Positions 1-6,265 of a stretch of DNA of 13,454 nucleotides are shown in pieces. Made by a program: the position numbers and the translations under genes. The stretch lies in contig CAZFQJ010000033.1 of assembly GCA_964520875.1 (NCBI GenBank), positions 1 through 13,454 on the forward strand. The letters run 5' to 3'. Below the pieces are notes generated by a model. It ran no database searches. It saw nothing but the letters and a program-made list of their open reading frames with translations, and was not told where the DNA came from. The DNA comes from SIG673 sp964520875. GTDB lineage: Bacteria; Bacillota; Clostridia; Oscillospirales; CAG-272. How positions within the stretch are numbered: position 1 is the first letter of the stretch; every line of letters begins with the position of its first letter.

Positions 1-285
1 GTACATTTCTCCGAGCTTTCCGAAGCCGGCATTGTTTATAAGATAAGAAACGTCCGGCTTCTTATCCTCAAGAAGTCCCTTAAACTCCGAGACCGCGTTA
101 TCGGCGGTAAGATCAAGCGGGATACATATCACCTTTTTGTTCGGAAACTGAGCCGCGAGCGCTTCCATGCGCTCCTTACGTCTCGCTACGAGCCATATCT
201 CGTCCACTCCGTCCTTTTCGGCGATGACAGACAGGTACTCTTTACCGAGTCCCGATGTCGCTCCGGTTATAATAGCTGTTTTCAT
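1..285 (-). CDS. SDR-family oxidoreductase (N-terminal 95 residues; truncated by window edge)
   Basis: Minus-strand reading frame open from the ATG at 285 to the window edge, so the C-terminal part, including the YxxxK active site, lies outside. Visible are the short-chain dehydrogenase/reductase N-terminus with the dinucleotide-binding motif TGATSGLG (residues 7-14), two arginines after the second strand (R35, R36) that usually indicate NADP(H) preference, a DL pair at 58-59, and the NNAG motif at 84-87. Together these define a classical SDR Rossmann fold. The substrate cannot be deduced. A GAAAGGA-like Shine-Dalgarno lies about 10 bases before the ATG. The gene is divergent from the cysteine-rich gene at 526. 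A TATACT -10-like hexamer lies upstream on this strand (complement of about 335-340), but no convincing -35 pairs with it. Confidence 0.9.
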   Translation of the reverse strand, partial: MKTAIITGATSGLGKEYLSVIAEKDGVDEIWLVARRKERMEALAAQFPNKKVICIPLDLTADNAVSEFKGLLEDKKPDVSYLINNAGFGKLGEMY

Positions 286-359
286 GTCTTGTTTTCCTTT
301 CGGCAGTAAATATATTTTTATAATATTCGGTATAAGTATACACCGTCATACGCTTTCCT

Positions 360-389
360 TTGACCAAACGGTAACGTCTCGCATACTCT
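360..389 (+). promoter_or_regulatory. Possible sigma-A-type promoter for the cysteine-rich gene
   Basis: TTGACC at 360-365 matches five of six -35 consensus positions. TACTCT at 384-389, 18 bases downstream, keeps only the T, A and final T of the -10 consensus. It would give a leader of roughly 130 bases containing the alternative hairpins described below. The -10 is poor, so this is a weak call. Confidence 0.3.
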
Positions 390-450
390 GTTATAGAAAC
401 GAAGATCTTCCGAGCGTTTCCCCCTGTTTTATGCAACATACGGTCTTTCG

Positions 451-514
451 TTTCGGCATTGCGCCGAAAAACTCCCCCGTAAGCTTCGGCGCGAAAATAA
501 TCGGGGAGAAAGGA
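451..514 (+). promoter_or_regulatory. Structured leader with alternative hairpins and possible Shine-Dalgarno-sequestering pseudoknot
   Basis: Three complementarities can be read directly. Hairpin A pairs TTTCGGC (451-457) with GCCGAAA (463-469) around a 5-base loop. Hairpin B pairs GCGCCGAA (461-468) with TTCGGCGC (485-492), 8 bp with a 16-base loop. A and B share 463-468 and so exclude each other. The loop of B holds CTCCCC (472-477), complementary to GGGGAG (503-508), which abuts the AAAGGA ribosome-binding site (509-514) of the gene starting at 526. Hairpin B plus this pairing is an H-type pseudoknot over the ribosome landing region. The layout resembles a translational switch, but no known riboswitch class is recognised and regulation is inference. 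Confidence 0.35.
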
Positions 515-525
515 TTGGTAACGAA

Positions 526-1350
526 ATGGCGGATAATAAATGTCTTAACGGCGGCACGGGCAAGGAAGCGATCATTCTCGACGTAAACAGAGTCCTTGAC
601 AGCTGCAGAGACAAGGATTGCTTTGAGGACGTAAGGGTGTTCCTTGACGACTGCGGCCGTGAAATGATAGAAAAGACCGGAAATCTCCGTGTAAAGAACA
701 CTGAGGTGATACACACCTCGCTCTGCGTGGAGCCGGTGAGATTCAACCGCGGATTTTATTCCGTTGACGTTCGTTTCTACGTAAAGACCACGTTCGAAGC
801 CTGTGTATGCGCCGGAAAAACATCGGATTTCGACGGTCTCGCCGTCTGCGATAAAAAAGTCATTCTCTACGGCGGAGAAGGAAACGTCAGCGTTTTCCGT
901 TCGGGAGACGGGGAAGGCTGTTACCCCGCGCCTTTCGGAGAAAGCAGGAGCGGAAGTCTGCCCTTTGCCGTCTGCGAGGTAGCCGACCCGATAGCGCTCG
1001 ATCTGCGTACCGTAAGATGCGAAGAGAAATGCGGCTGCTGCTTCTGCTACGCCGACGAGATCCCCGAGCGCGTCTCGGGATATTTCGACGGACGCTTATC
1101 CGAATGTGACGCCCCGGGTCAAAGAGAGCTGCTCGTATCGCTCGGATTCTTCTCGGTGATACGCCTCGAACGCCCGGGTCAATACCTCGTAAACGCCACC
1201 GAATGCTGCGTTCCCGAAAAAGAATGCGTCTGCGGCGAGATCGATCCCTGCTCCGTGTTCCGTAAAATGGATTTTCCCGTCGGTGAGTTCTGCACCTCGG
1301 GCGCAAGCGGAAGCTCAAAACGAGATTGCGGCTGCAAGAGCGATCGATAA
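526..1350 (+). CDS. Cysteine-rich protein of unknown function (274 aa, 24 Cys)
   Basis: I do not recognise a named family with certainty. The 274-residue product has 24 cysteines (about 9%). The N-terminal half contains a motif-like stretch, DSCRDKDCFEDVRV (25-38), then VEPVRFNRGFYSVDVRF (68-84) and LAVCDKKVILYGGEGN (105-120). The second half has cysteine clusters at 165-174 (CGCCFC core), 227-236 (CC and CVC) and 268-270 (CGC). From memory, similar DSCSDKDC/VEPVPFNRGFY proteins of unknown function occur in many clostridia; this is unverified. No signal peptide or membrane segment is visible, so it looks cytosolic or spore-associated. The cysteines could bind metal or form crosslinks as in spore-coat proteins, but the sequence does not decide this. 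The ATG at 526 is preceded by AGAAAGGA with 11-base spacing. The gene stands alone, divergent from the SDR gene and convergent with spoVG. Confidence 0.85.
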   Translation: MADNKCLNGGTGKEAIILDVNRVLDSCRDKDCFEDVRVFLDDCGREMIEKTGNLRVKNTEVIHTSLCVEPVRFNRGFYSVDVRFYVKTTFEACVCAGKTSDFDGLAVCDKKVILYGGEGNVSVFRSGDGEGCYPAPFGESRSGSLPFAVCEVADPIALDLRTVRCEEKCGCCFCYADEIPERVSGYFDGRLSECDAPGQRELLVSLGFFSVIRLERPGQYLVNATECCVPEKECVCGEIDPCSVFRKMDFPVGEFCTSGASGSSKRDCGCKSDR

Positions 1351-1402
1351 GCGATAATAAAAATGTACTCCGCTGTGACCTCAATGTCATGCGGAGTACA
1401 TT
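1351..1402 (-). terminator. Rho-independent terminator of spoVG
   Basis: A 12-bp perfect stem (1362-1373 with 1391-1402) encloses a loop in which TGAC (1376-1379) can also pair with GTCA (1386-1389), lengthening the hairpin. Read on the minus strand it is followed by TTTTATTATCGC, a usable U-tract, 33 bases after the spoVG stop codon. On the plus strand the following bases are only moderately T-rich, so it may also slow transcription from the cysteine-rich gene, less efficiently. Confidence 0.8.
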
Positions 1403-1434
1403 CTATCGATTTCCTTGTTCACAGTCTGATAAAT

Positions 1435-1746
1435 TCAAATGTCCTTTTCCGTATCTTCGCCCGAGCTTGCTCTCTCCGCCGCTTCGGCTTCGAGCGCCTC
1501 GTTATACGCCTTGAGGACCGCTTCCTCAAGAACAGCTCTGAAATCCGCGTTTATCGGATGTACGATATCGCGATAGGTGTTGTCCGGATTTTTCCTGCTG
1601 GGCATAACGATAAATAATTTTTCTCTTGCGTATATGACCTTTATGTCATGAAGCGCAAGCTGCCCGTCAAAGGTCACCGACACTATCGCCTTCATAGGTT
1701 CTTCATCGCTGAACAGTTTTCTTACTTTTACGTCTGTGATCTGCAT
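1435..1746 (-). CDS. spoVG: SpoVG regulator (septation / RNA- and DNA-binding protein)
   Basis: A 103-residue product that is SpoVG over its length: MQITDVKVRKLF at the N-terminus, MKAIVSVTFDGQLALHDIKV (18-37), and FIVMPSRKN with YRDIVHPI (45-65). The last 20 or so residues form a variable acidic tail. SpoVG is a small nucleic-acid-binding protein, named for a role in spore cortex formation and asymmetric division in Bacillus and acting as a global regulator in other Firmicutes. The length fits the family (about 85-105). A GAGGAGG Shine-Dalgarno precedes the ATG at 1746, but with an unusually long spacer of about 14 bases. The gene is monocistronic with its own terminator downstream and is divergent from murC. 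A TATAAT on the minus strand (complement of 1790-1795) is a possible -10; no matching -35 and no clear sigma-H promoter was found. Confidence 0.95.
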   Translation of the reverse strand: MQITDVKVRKLFSDEEPMKAIVSVTFDGQLALHDIKVIYAREKLFIVMPSRKNPDNTYRDIVHPINADFRAVLEEAVLKAYNEALEAEAAERASSGEDTEKDI

Positions 1747-1902
1747 TGGGTTATTAGAGCCTCCTCGCCTTTCGTTTGTCCTTGTTTTAATTATAAAGTT
1801 TTTTTATTAAAAATGTGCTATCAAAACAGGACCTTTTTTGAAAATTTCTGTATATCTTTTAATGCTATTTTATGAATAAATATACCATTAAACGAAATAA
1901 AA

Positions 1903-1956
1903 CGGCAAATAGATCGAATTAAGAGGTACATAGTTTTATAATGTCCCTATTTGCCG
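1903..1956. repeat. 10-bp perfect inverted repeat bracketing the murC promoter
   Basis: CGGCAAATAG (1903-1912) is the exact reverse complement of CTATTTGCCG (1947-1956), with 34 bases between. The spacer contains the putative -35 and -10 of murC, and the right arm covers the expected transcription start. The arrangement would suit a regulator binding both arms, or looping. In single-stranded form it is a 10-bp stem with a long loop and no T-tract, so it is not a terminator. No known operator matches. Confidence 0.55.
1914..1942 (+). promoter_or_regulatory. Putative sigma-A promoter of murC
   Basis: TATAAT at 1937-1942 is a perfect -10. The hexamer 17 bases upstream, TCGAAT (1914-1919), keeps three of six -35 positions. 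Transcription would start near 1949 and give a leader of about 29 bases with the Shine-Dalgarno GGAGGA (1964-1969). The perfect -10 and right distance support it; the weak -35 suggests an activator or low basal level. Confidence 0.5.
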
Positions 1957-1977
1957 CACGATCGGAGGAACGTACAG

Positions 1978-3330
1978 ATGTATAAGCCCTTCGCTTTTCT
2001 TCCGCCGTATGCGAAAAGTATATTTTTTTCGGGCATATGCGGCGTTTCCATGTCGTCGCTCGCGATAATATCGGCAATGCGCGGATATACGGTCTCGGGA
2101 AGCGACTCGTGCGCCGACCCGAAACGCTCCGAGCTTTTAAAGGAGCAAGGTATAAGGATAACTCACTATCACGACACATGGAACTCTCTCGGATACGACG
2201 TTCTGGTAAGGACGGAGGCGGTAAGCGAGGATAATCCCGACGTGATCACCGCGCGCAGAGCAGGGATACCGGTATATTCGCGCTCGGAATTTCTCGGAGG
2301 GATATTATCCGAATACCCGGAGCGCACCGGAATAGCCGGTACTCACGGAAAGAGCACGGTCGGAGGTATGACGGCAAGCATACTTTCCTCTTCCTCCGCG
2401 ATAATAGGAGCAAGCTCGATAGATCTCGGCGGAAGCTTCCGTATATCAAGCCCAAATCACGTTATATACGAAGCGTGCGAATACAAGCGCTCATTTCTCG
2501 ATATGCCGCCGACGGAAGCGGTCGTGCTTAATATAGAAAAGGAACACACGGACTGCTTTGCAAGCGTTTCCGACTCGGTAAACGCCTATGCGGATTTCAT
2601 AAAAAACGCAAGAAGCTGCGTGCTCTCCTGCGACGATCTTAACGTAATGAAGCTCGCCCCATACGCTCAAAACGCGGTCTTTTTCTCCGCCCGCGACGAA
2701 AAAGCGGACCTCTACGCAAAAAATATATGCGAAACGAGGGGGTATTATTCCTTTGAAGCCGTTCTTAACGGAAAACCGATCTTTAAAGCGGCGCTCGCCG
2801 TTCCCGGATATCACAATCTAAAAAACGCGCTTGCCGCGTCTCTTACGGCGCTTCATCTCGGAGCGGAGCCGGAGACGGTAAAGAACGGACTTGAAGGGTT
2901 TCACGGAATGAAACGCCGTCTCGAAAAGCTCGGTAGCTTTGAAGGAGCGGACATATACGACGATTACGCTCATCACCCGACAGAGATAAGAAGCTCGCTT
3001 TCGGCTCTCAGGCGTATGGGATATAAAAAGATAATATGCGCCTTTCAGCCGCACACGTATTCGCGCACCGTATCTCTTTTCGAAGAATTCACCCATGCGT
3101 TCGAAAAAGCCGATACGGTCATATTTGCCGACATATTCGCCGCACGTGAGCGAAATATCTACGGAATAAGCTCCGCCGATCTTGCGCGCGCGACGGAAAA
3201 CGGGATATATATTCCGAAATACGGAGATATAATATCTTATCTTGCAAAGCATGCGGAAAAGGACTGCGCTCTGGTAACTCTCGGCGCGGGTGAGCTGAAC
3301 ACGGTCGCCGAGAAGCTCGCGAGCCTGTAA
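1978..3330 (+). CDS. murC: UDP-N-acetylmuramate--L-alanine ligase (MurC)
   Basis: ATP-dependent addition of L-alanine to UDP-MurNAc, the first peptide step of cytoplasmic peptidoglycan precursor synthesis. The 450-residue length fits. Visible Mur ligase features are the N-terminal UDP-binding motif GICGVSMSSLA (19-29), the P-loop GTHGKST (121-127), GYHNLKNALAA (277-287), DDYAHHPTEI (328-337), FQPHTYSRT (356-364) and LGAGEL (435-440). DDYAHHPTE plus FQPHTYSRT point to MurC rather than MurD/E/F; the recycling ligase Mpl is the closest alternative. The central motif is EACEY (165-169), not the proteobacterial EADESD form, and the conserved DH acidic residue is E (EKEH, 187-190). The ATG at 1978 is chosen because GGAGGA lies 8 bases upstream; a TTG at 1951 in frame lacks a ribosome site. 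The gene stands alone, about 115 bases before the lipoprotein gene, with no clear terminator. Confidence 0.93.
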   Translation: MYKPFAFLPPYAKSIFFSGICGVSMSSLAIISAMRGYTVSGSDSCADPKRSELLKEQGIRITHYHDTWNSLGYDVLVRTEAVSEDNPDVITARRAGIPVYSRSEFLGGILSEYPERTGIAGTHGKSTVGGMTASILSSSSAIIGASSIDLGGSFRISSPNHVIYEACEYKRSFLDMPPTEAVVLNIEKEHTDCFASVSDSVNAYADFIKNARSCVLSCDDLNVMKLAPYAQNAVFFSARDEKADLYAKNICETRGYYSFEAVLNGKPIFKAALAVPGYHNLKNALAASLTALHLGAEPETVKNGLEGFHGMKRRLEKLGSFEGADIYDDYAHHPTEIRSSLSALRRMGYKKIICAFQPHTYSRTVSLFEEFTHAFEKADTVIFADIFAARERNIYGISSADLARATENGIYIPKYGDIISYLAKHAEKDCALVTLGAGELNTVAEKLASL

Positions 3331-3387
3331 AAGAGATCTTTAAGACCGTTTTCGCTAAATTTTTACACCGCGTCTACACCGTGTCAC

Positions 3388-3416
3388 TTGAATATTCATA
3401 TTAAATATGGTATCCT
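3388..3416 (+). promoter_or_regulatory. Sigma-A-type promoter of the lipoprotein-tcdA operon
   Basis: TTGAAT (3388-3393), a 17-base spacer, and TATCCT (3411-3416). Expected start near 3423, giving a leader of about 23 bases with a GGGAGA Shine-Dalgarno before the ATG at 3446. Hexamers, spacing and position are all good for a housekeeping promoter. Confidence 0.65.
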
Positions 3417-3445
3417 AATATCAAGTACAATCACGGGAGATAAGA

Positions 3446-5005
3446 ATGTTTAAAAAAATACTTGCCTGCGCCGCGATATTCGTAACGGCGCTCACCTTAA
3501 TGTCATGCTCAAGCAATACGCCTTCGGGTAAGAAATACACGGAAAAATCTTCGAACATGGAAGAGGCGGTATCGGCAGTCGAAGCTGCCGATACCAAGAC
3601 CGACGCGCTTCCCGATATATCATACGAGATGTTCTATAAGATAATCTTCAGAGATCTTACGGGAGAAACGATATTAGGCACGAAGAATACCGTTTCCGCT
3701 TCGAAAAAAGGAACGGACGACGTATCGGCTCTTATAACCAAAACGCTCTACGGAACGACGAGCAGCACGGAGAACGTTTTCGCGTACAAGAACGGTATGG
3801 GATACATCAAAATGTACGACTCCGACTTTTCCGCCGAAACGCCGTATGATGATTTTTGCGTTTTTACGGACAACCAGAGCTACACGACGGACAAGACCTA
3901 CCTTGACGTAAAGTATTTTTCGAAGGTCAAAAATTACACATTGGAGGACGGCTCTTCCGAGATAGTGTTCTCCTCTCCTTCGGCTGAGCTTCTCTCTATG
4001 ATAGCGAAATTCATCGGGCTTGACTCTTCCGACTATGTCTATAACATCACCGACACGTCTCTTACCGTCAACATAAAACCGAACGGAGAGATCTCGGACA
4101 AGCACCTCACCTTCATAGCCTCATACTACGATGAGGACACTCCGGAACAAAAGGTCGTATATAACGGCGATTTTTCCTATACCGTTGAAAAGACCTCGGA
4201 CGTGACGTTTAAAATGCCGTCGTGGTGCACCGATACTCAGAAGATATCCTCACTCTCTCTGCTCAAGAAATTTTCAAGCGGATATATCGTGCTCGCTTCT
4301 ATAACGGATCTGGACGCAACGTATGACAGATATATAAAATACTACGATCTTTCGGGAAATATTTACGAATCAAGAGACCAAATCCACTTCACCGAGGGTT
4401 ACAGAGACGGAAAATATCTTTACGGAAGCATAGACGAAAGATATCTGTTTTTAAATGTTACAGAAAAAGATATAGTTAATGAAACCTCCACATCGTCTAC
4501 CGGCTACTTCTTAAAAAGCGACGGTAAATATTACGAGCGCAGTTCGGACGGCGATGACGAAAACGGAACGAAACCTTCTATGTCCGACGAAGAATTTATC
4601 TACATAGTATACGTATGGCTTTCGAGCGAGCTTGCGACGGCTGACGAAATAACCAAAATGAAGATTACGGAGACCGACGATACCGTAACCTACACCTATT
4701 CCTTCAACAGTCAAACGATACCGATCTATGCAGAATATCTCCTCGGATCGTTTACAACAACGGGAGAAAGCCCCGTAGATTTATCGGAATCTACCTACTA
4801 CGAATACAAAAATCAATGCACGGTTACGATACGAAAGAGCGACGGGTGTATCATATCGCAAACCGTTGATTTCGACTTTGTCTTTTCAAACTCTTTCAGA
4901 ACCACAACGTCATTTAAGATGACCGTAAACGCCACCGGTGACGACGTCAAGATACTCGATGTTTCCGATTGGGGCAATCATAGCTTCGGAGATCAGGAAA
5001 AATGA
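3446..5005 (+). CDS. Secreted lipoprotein of unknown function (519 aa)
   Basis: I do not recognise the family. Residues 1-20 form a lipoprotein signal peptide: a short basic start (MFKK), a hydrophobic core, then LMSC with the lipidated cysteine at 21. The Met at -2 of the lipobox is less usual but acceptable. A Ser/Thr/Lys-rich linker (about 22-50) follows, and the rest is rich in Tyr, Asp, Ser and Thr with predicted beta character, like extracellular Gram-positive lipoproteins. Residues about 205-258 (SLTVNIKPNGEISD...) and about 457-509 (QCTVTIRKSDGCIISQ...) look alike and each closes one half, suggesting two related lobes, perhaps LolA/LppX-like shells; this is inference. It would be anchored on the outer face of the membrane. 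The 3' end overlaps tcdA by four bases (ATGA), so the two are co-transcribed, although no functional link is apparent. Confidence 0.85.
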   Translation: MFKKILACAAIFVTALTLMSCSSNTPSGKKYTEKSSNMEEAVSAVEAADTKTDALPDISYEMFYKIIFRDLTGETILGTKNTVSASKKGTDDVSALITKTLYGTTSSTENVFAYKNGMGYIKMYDSDFSAETPYDDFCVFTDNQSYTTDKTYLDVKYFSKVKNYTLEDGSSEIVFSSPSAELLSMIAKFIGLDSSDYVYNITDTSLTVNIKPNGEISDKHLTFIASYYDEDTPEQKVVYNGDFSYTVEKTSDVTFKMPSWCTDTQKISSLSLLKKFSSGYIVLASITDLDATYDRYIKYYDLSGNIYESRDQIHFTEGYRDGKYLYGSIDERYLFLNVTEKDIVNETSTSSTGYFLKSDGKYYERSSDGDDENGTKPSMSDEEFIYIVYVWLSSELATADEITKMKITETDDTVTYTYSFNSQTIPIYAEYLLGSFTTTGESPVDLSESTYYEYKNQCTVTIRKSDGCIISQTVDFDFVFSNSFRTTTSFKMTVNATGDDVKILDVSDWGNHSFGDQEK

Positions 5006-5712
5006 TAACAGAGCTTTCGACAGAACAAAAAAGACGCTTTGAACGTCAAAACACGCTGATAGGCGAAGAGAACACCCTGAAGTTAGCGAACGCTTCCGTC
5101 GCCGTCATAGGACTCGGCGGAGTCGGCGGTCACGTTTGCGAGGCGCTCGCTCGCGCCGGAGTCGGCAATATTGAGCTTTACGACTGCGATACTGTATCCG
5201 AAAGCAACATAAACCGTCAGATAATAGCGACGGTAAGCACGGTAGGCATGAAAAAGACAGACGTCATGCTAAAGCGCGTGCTTGAAATAAACCCCGAATG
5301 TAACGCGTTGGCGACGGATATATTTATCACAAAGGAAAACGCTGACGCTTTGATACGCGCTTCGTCCGCCGATATCGTTATCGACGCGATCGACAACGTA
5401 AGCGCGAAGATAGCGCTTGCATTAGCCTGCAAGGAGCATGAAAAATATCTTTTCTCCTCAATGGGAACGGGTAACAAGCTTGATTCCGACGGTTACAGGA
5501 TAACGGATATCTCAAAGACCTCCGTATGCGGTCTTGCGCGCGCCGTAAGGCGCGGACTGAGGGACGTAGGTATAGAACATCTCGACGTACTGTACAGCGA
5601 GGAAACGGTCATCGGAAGCGGTTCTCGGCTTCCGGCTTCAATTTCCTATATGCCTGCGATCGCCGGGCTTAAGATAGCCGAATTCATAATAAAAAAGATA
5701 ATAGATCGATAA
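5002..5712 (+). CDS. tcdA: tRNA threonylcarbamoyladenosine dehydratase (ThiF/E1-like, TcdA/CsdL family)
   Basis: A 236-residue E1-like protein. It shows the nucleotide-binding loop GLGGVGGHVCEALARAGVG (37-55), the acidic DCD (61-63) following the second strand, NRQ (71-73), AIDN (129-132), GTGNKLD (155-161) and LARAVRRGLR (178-187). The last two motifs separate TcdA from MoeB, ThiF and HesA. TcdA uses ATP to cyclise t6A37 to ct6A in ANN-decoding tRNAs. The enzyme is cytosolic. The ATG at 5002 overlaps the lipoprotein TGA (ATGA), with AGGA a few bases upstream, so translation is probably coupled. No CsdA/CsdE-like sulfur partner is adjacent. The gene ends 16 bases before a strong bidirectional terminator. 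Confidence 0.92.
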   Translation: MITELSTEQKRRFERQNTLIGEENTLKLANASVAVIGLGGVGGHVCEALARAGVGNIELYDCDTVSESNINRQIIATVSTVGMKKTDVMLKRVLEINPECNALATDIFITKENADALIRASSADIVIDAIDNVSAKIALALACKEHEKYLFSSMGTGNKLDSDGYRITDISKTSVCGLARAVRRGLRDVGIEHLDVLYSEETVIGSGSRLPASISYMPAIAGLKIAEFIIKKIIDR

Positions 5713-5728
5713 AACCTCAAGACAAAAC

Positions 5729-5782
5729 AAAAAGACCTTCAAAAACGCCGTTTGAGCGCACCTTGAAGGTCTTTTATCTTTT
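5729..5782. terminator. Bidirectional rho-independent terminator between tcdA and rplQ
   Basis: A 13-bp perfect stem, AAAAGACCTTCAA (5730-5742) with TTGAAGGTCTTTT (5763-5775), and a 20-base loop. On the plus strand it is followed by CTTTTATCTTTTT; on the minus strand by TTTTTGTTTTG. It serves both converging units: the end of the lipoprotein-tcdA operon and the end of the ribosomal operon, 14 bases after the rplQ stop. Confidence 0.92.
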
Positions 5783-5788
5783 TAATAA

Positions 5789-6196
5789 TTACTCTGCCTT
5801 TGCGTCGTCAGAAGCAGCTTCCGCGTCAGCCTTAGCGTCGGTATCAAGCTGAACAGACGGTGCCGTGAGAGTGATAAGAGCCATTTCAGCTCCGTCTCCT
5901 CTACGCGGTCCGAGCTTGTATACAGCCGTATATCCGCCGTTTACGTCGGCATACTTGGGAGCAACTGTGTCAAAGAGCTTCTTTGCAGTCTCCTCGGGGA
6001 GAACCGCAAGGGCTTTACGGAAATTGGAAAGTCCCGCTTTTTTGCCCAGAGTTATCATCTTTTCGGTTAATGAGCTGACCTCTTTTGCTCTGGTAAGAGT
6101 CGTCTCTATCCTGCCGTTTTCGATAAGATAAGCAACCATTCCGTAAAGCATGCTCATTCTGTGAGCCGTAGGTCTGCCGAGTTTTCTGGTTCCCAT
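5789..6196 (-). CDS. rplQ: 50S ribosomal protein L17
   Basis: A 135-residue product beginning MGTRKLGRPTAHRMSML, the L17 signature, followed by ETTLTRAKEV (31-40) and YTAVYKLGPRRGDGAEMALI (88-107). L17 lies near the peptide exit tunnel of the large subunit. The core ends near residue 112. The remaining 23 or so residues (repeats of Asp, Ala, Lys and Glu) form a low-complexity acidic tail that makes it longer than the usual 112-127. It is the last gene of the operon, 69 bases after rpoA, with its own AAGGAGG Shine-Dalgarno and the bidirectional terminator directly downstream. Confidence 0.97.
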   Translation of the reverse strand: MGTRKLGRPTAHRMSMLYGMVAYLIENGRIETTLTRAKEVSSLTEKMITLGKKAGLSNFRKALAVLPEETAKKLFDTVAPKYADVNGGYTAVYKLGPRRGDGAEMALITLTAPSVQLDTDAKADAEAASDDAKAE

Positions 6197-6265
6197 TATA
6201 CGAACCTCCTTATTGTTATAATCCTTAAATTCGTAAGTTAGATATCCGCTATATCGGTTCGAGGC

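Larger units (their letters stand above)
1747..1977. other. AT-rich divergent intergenic region, spoVG / murC
   Basis: About 230 bases with no coding capacity I can support, much more AT-rich than the genes either side. It holds the spoVG Shine-Dalgarno and a possible spoVG -10 (TATAAT, complement of 1790-1795), and at the other end the putative murC promoter with its flanking inverted repeat. Several A and T runs between 1795 and 1870 may bend the DNA or act as UP-type elements. No tRNA or small-RNA structure was recognised. Confidence 0.7.

Noticed and set aside
321..354. Sigma-E-like elements TAATATT (321-327) and CATACGCT (347-354) before the cysteine-rich gene
   Set aside because: The spacer is 19 bases where about 14 is expected, so the pair does not form a usable sporulation promoter. 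A second CATACTCT (382-389) has no matching upstream element.
887..1390. A 167-codon arginine-rich open frame on the minus strand inside the cysteine-rich gene
   Set aside because: Arginine and serine dominated composition with no domain is typical of the shadow of a real gene on the other strand, and it has no convincing ribosome site.
1750..1900. A sigma-H promoter for spoVG as in Bacillus
   Set aside because: No AGGA-type -35 with a correctly spaced GAAT-type -10 could be found on the minus strand; only an isolated TATAAT is present.
1951..1977. TTG at 1951 as the murC start
   Set aside because: It overlaps the inverted repeat and the expected transcription start and has no ribosome site; the ATG at 1978 has GGAGGA 8 bases upstream.
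3331..3387. A terminator after murC
   Set aside because: Short self-complementary pieces around GATC and a TTTTT run exist, but no stem directly precedes a T-tract.
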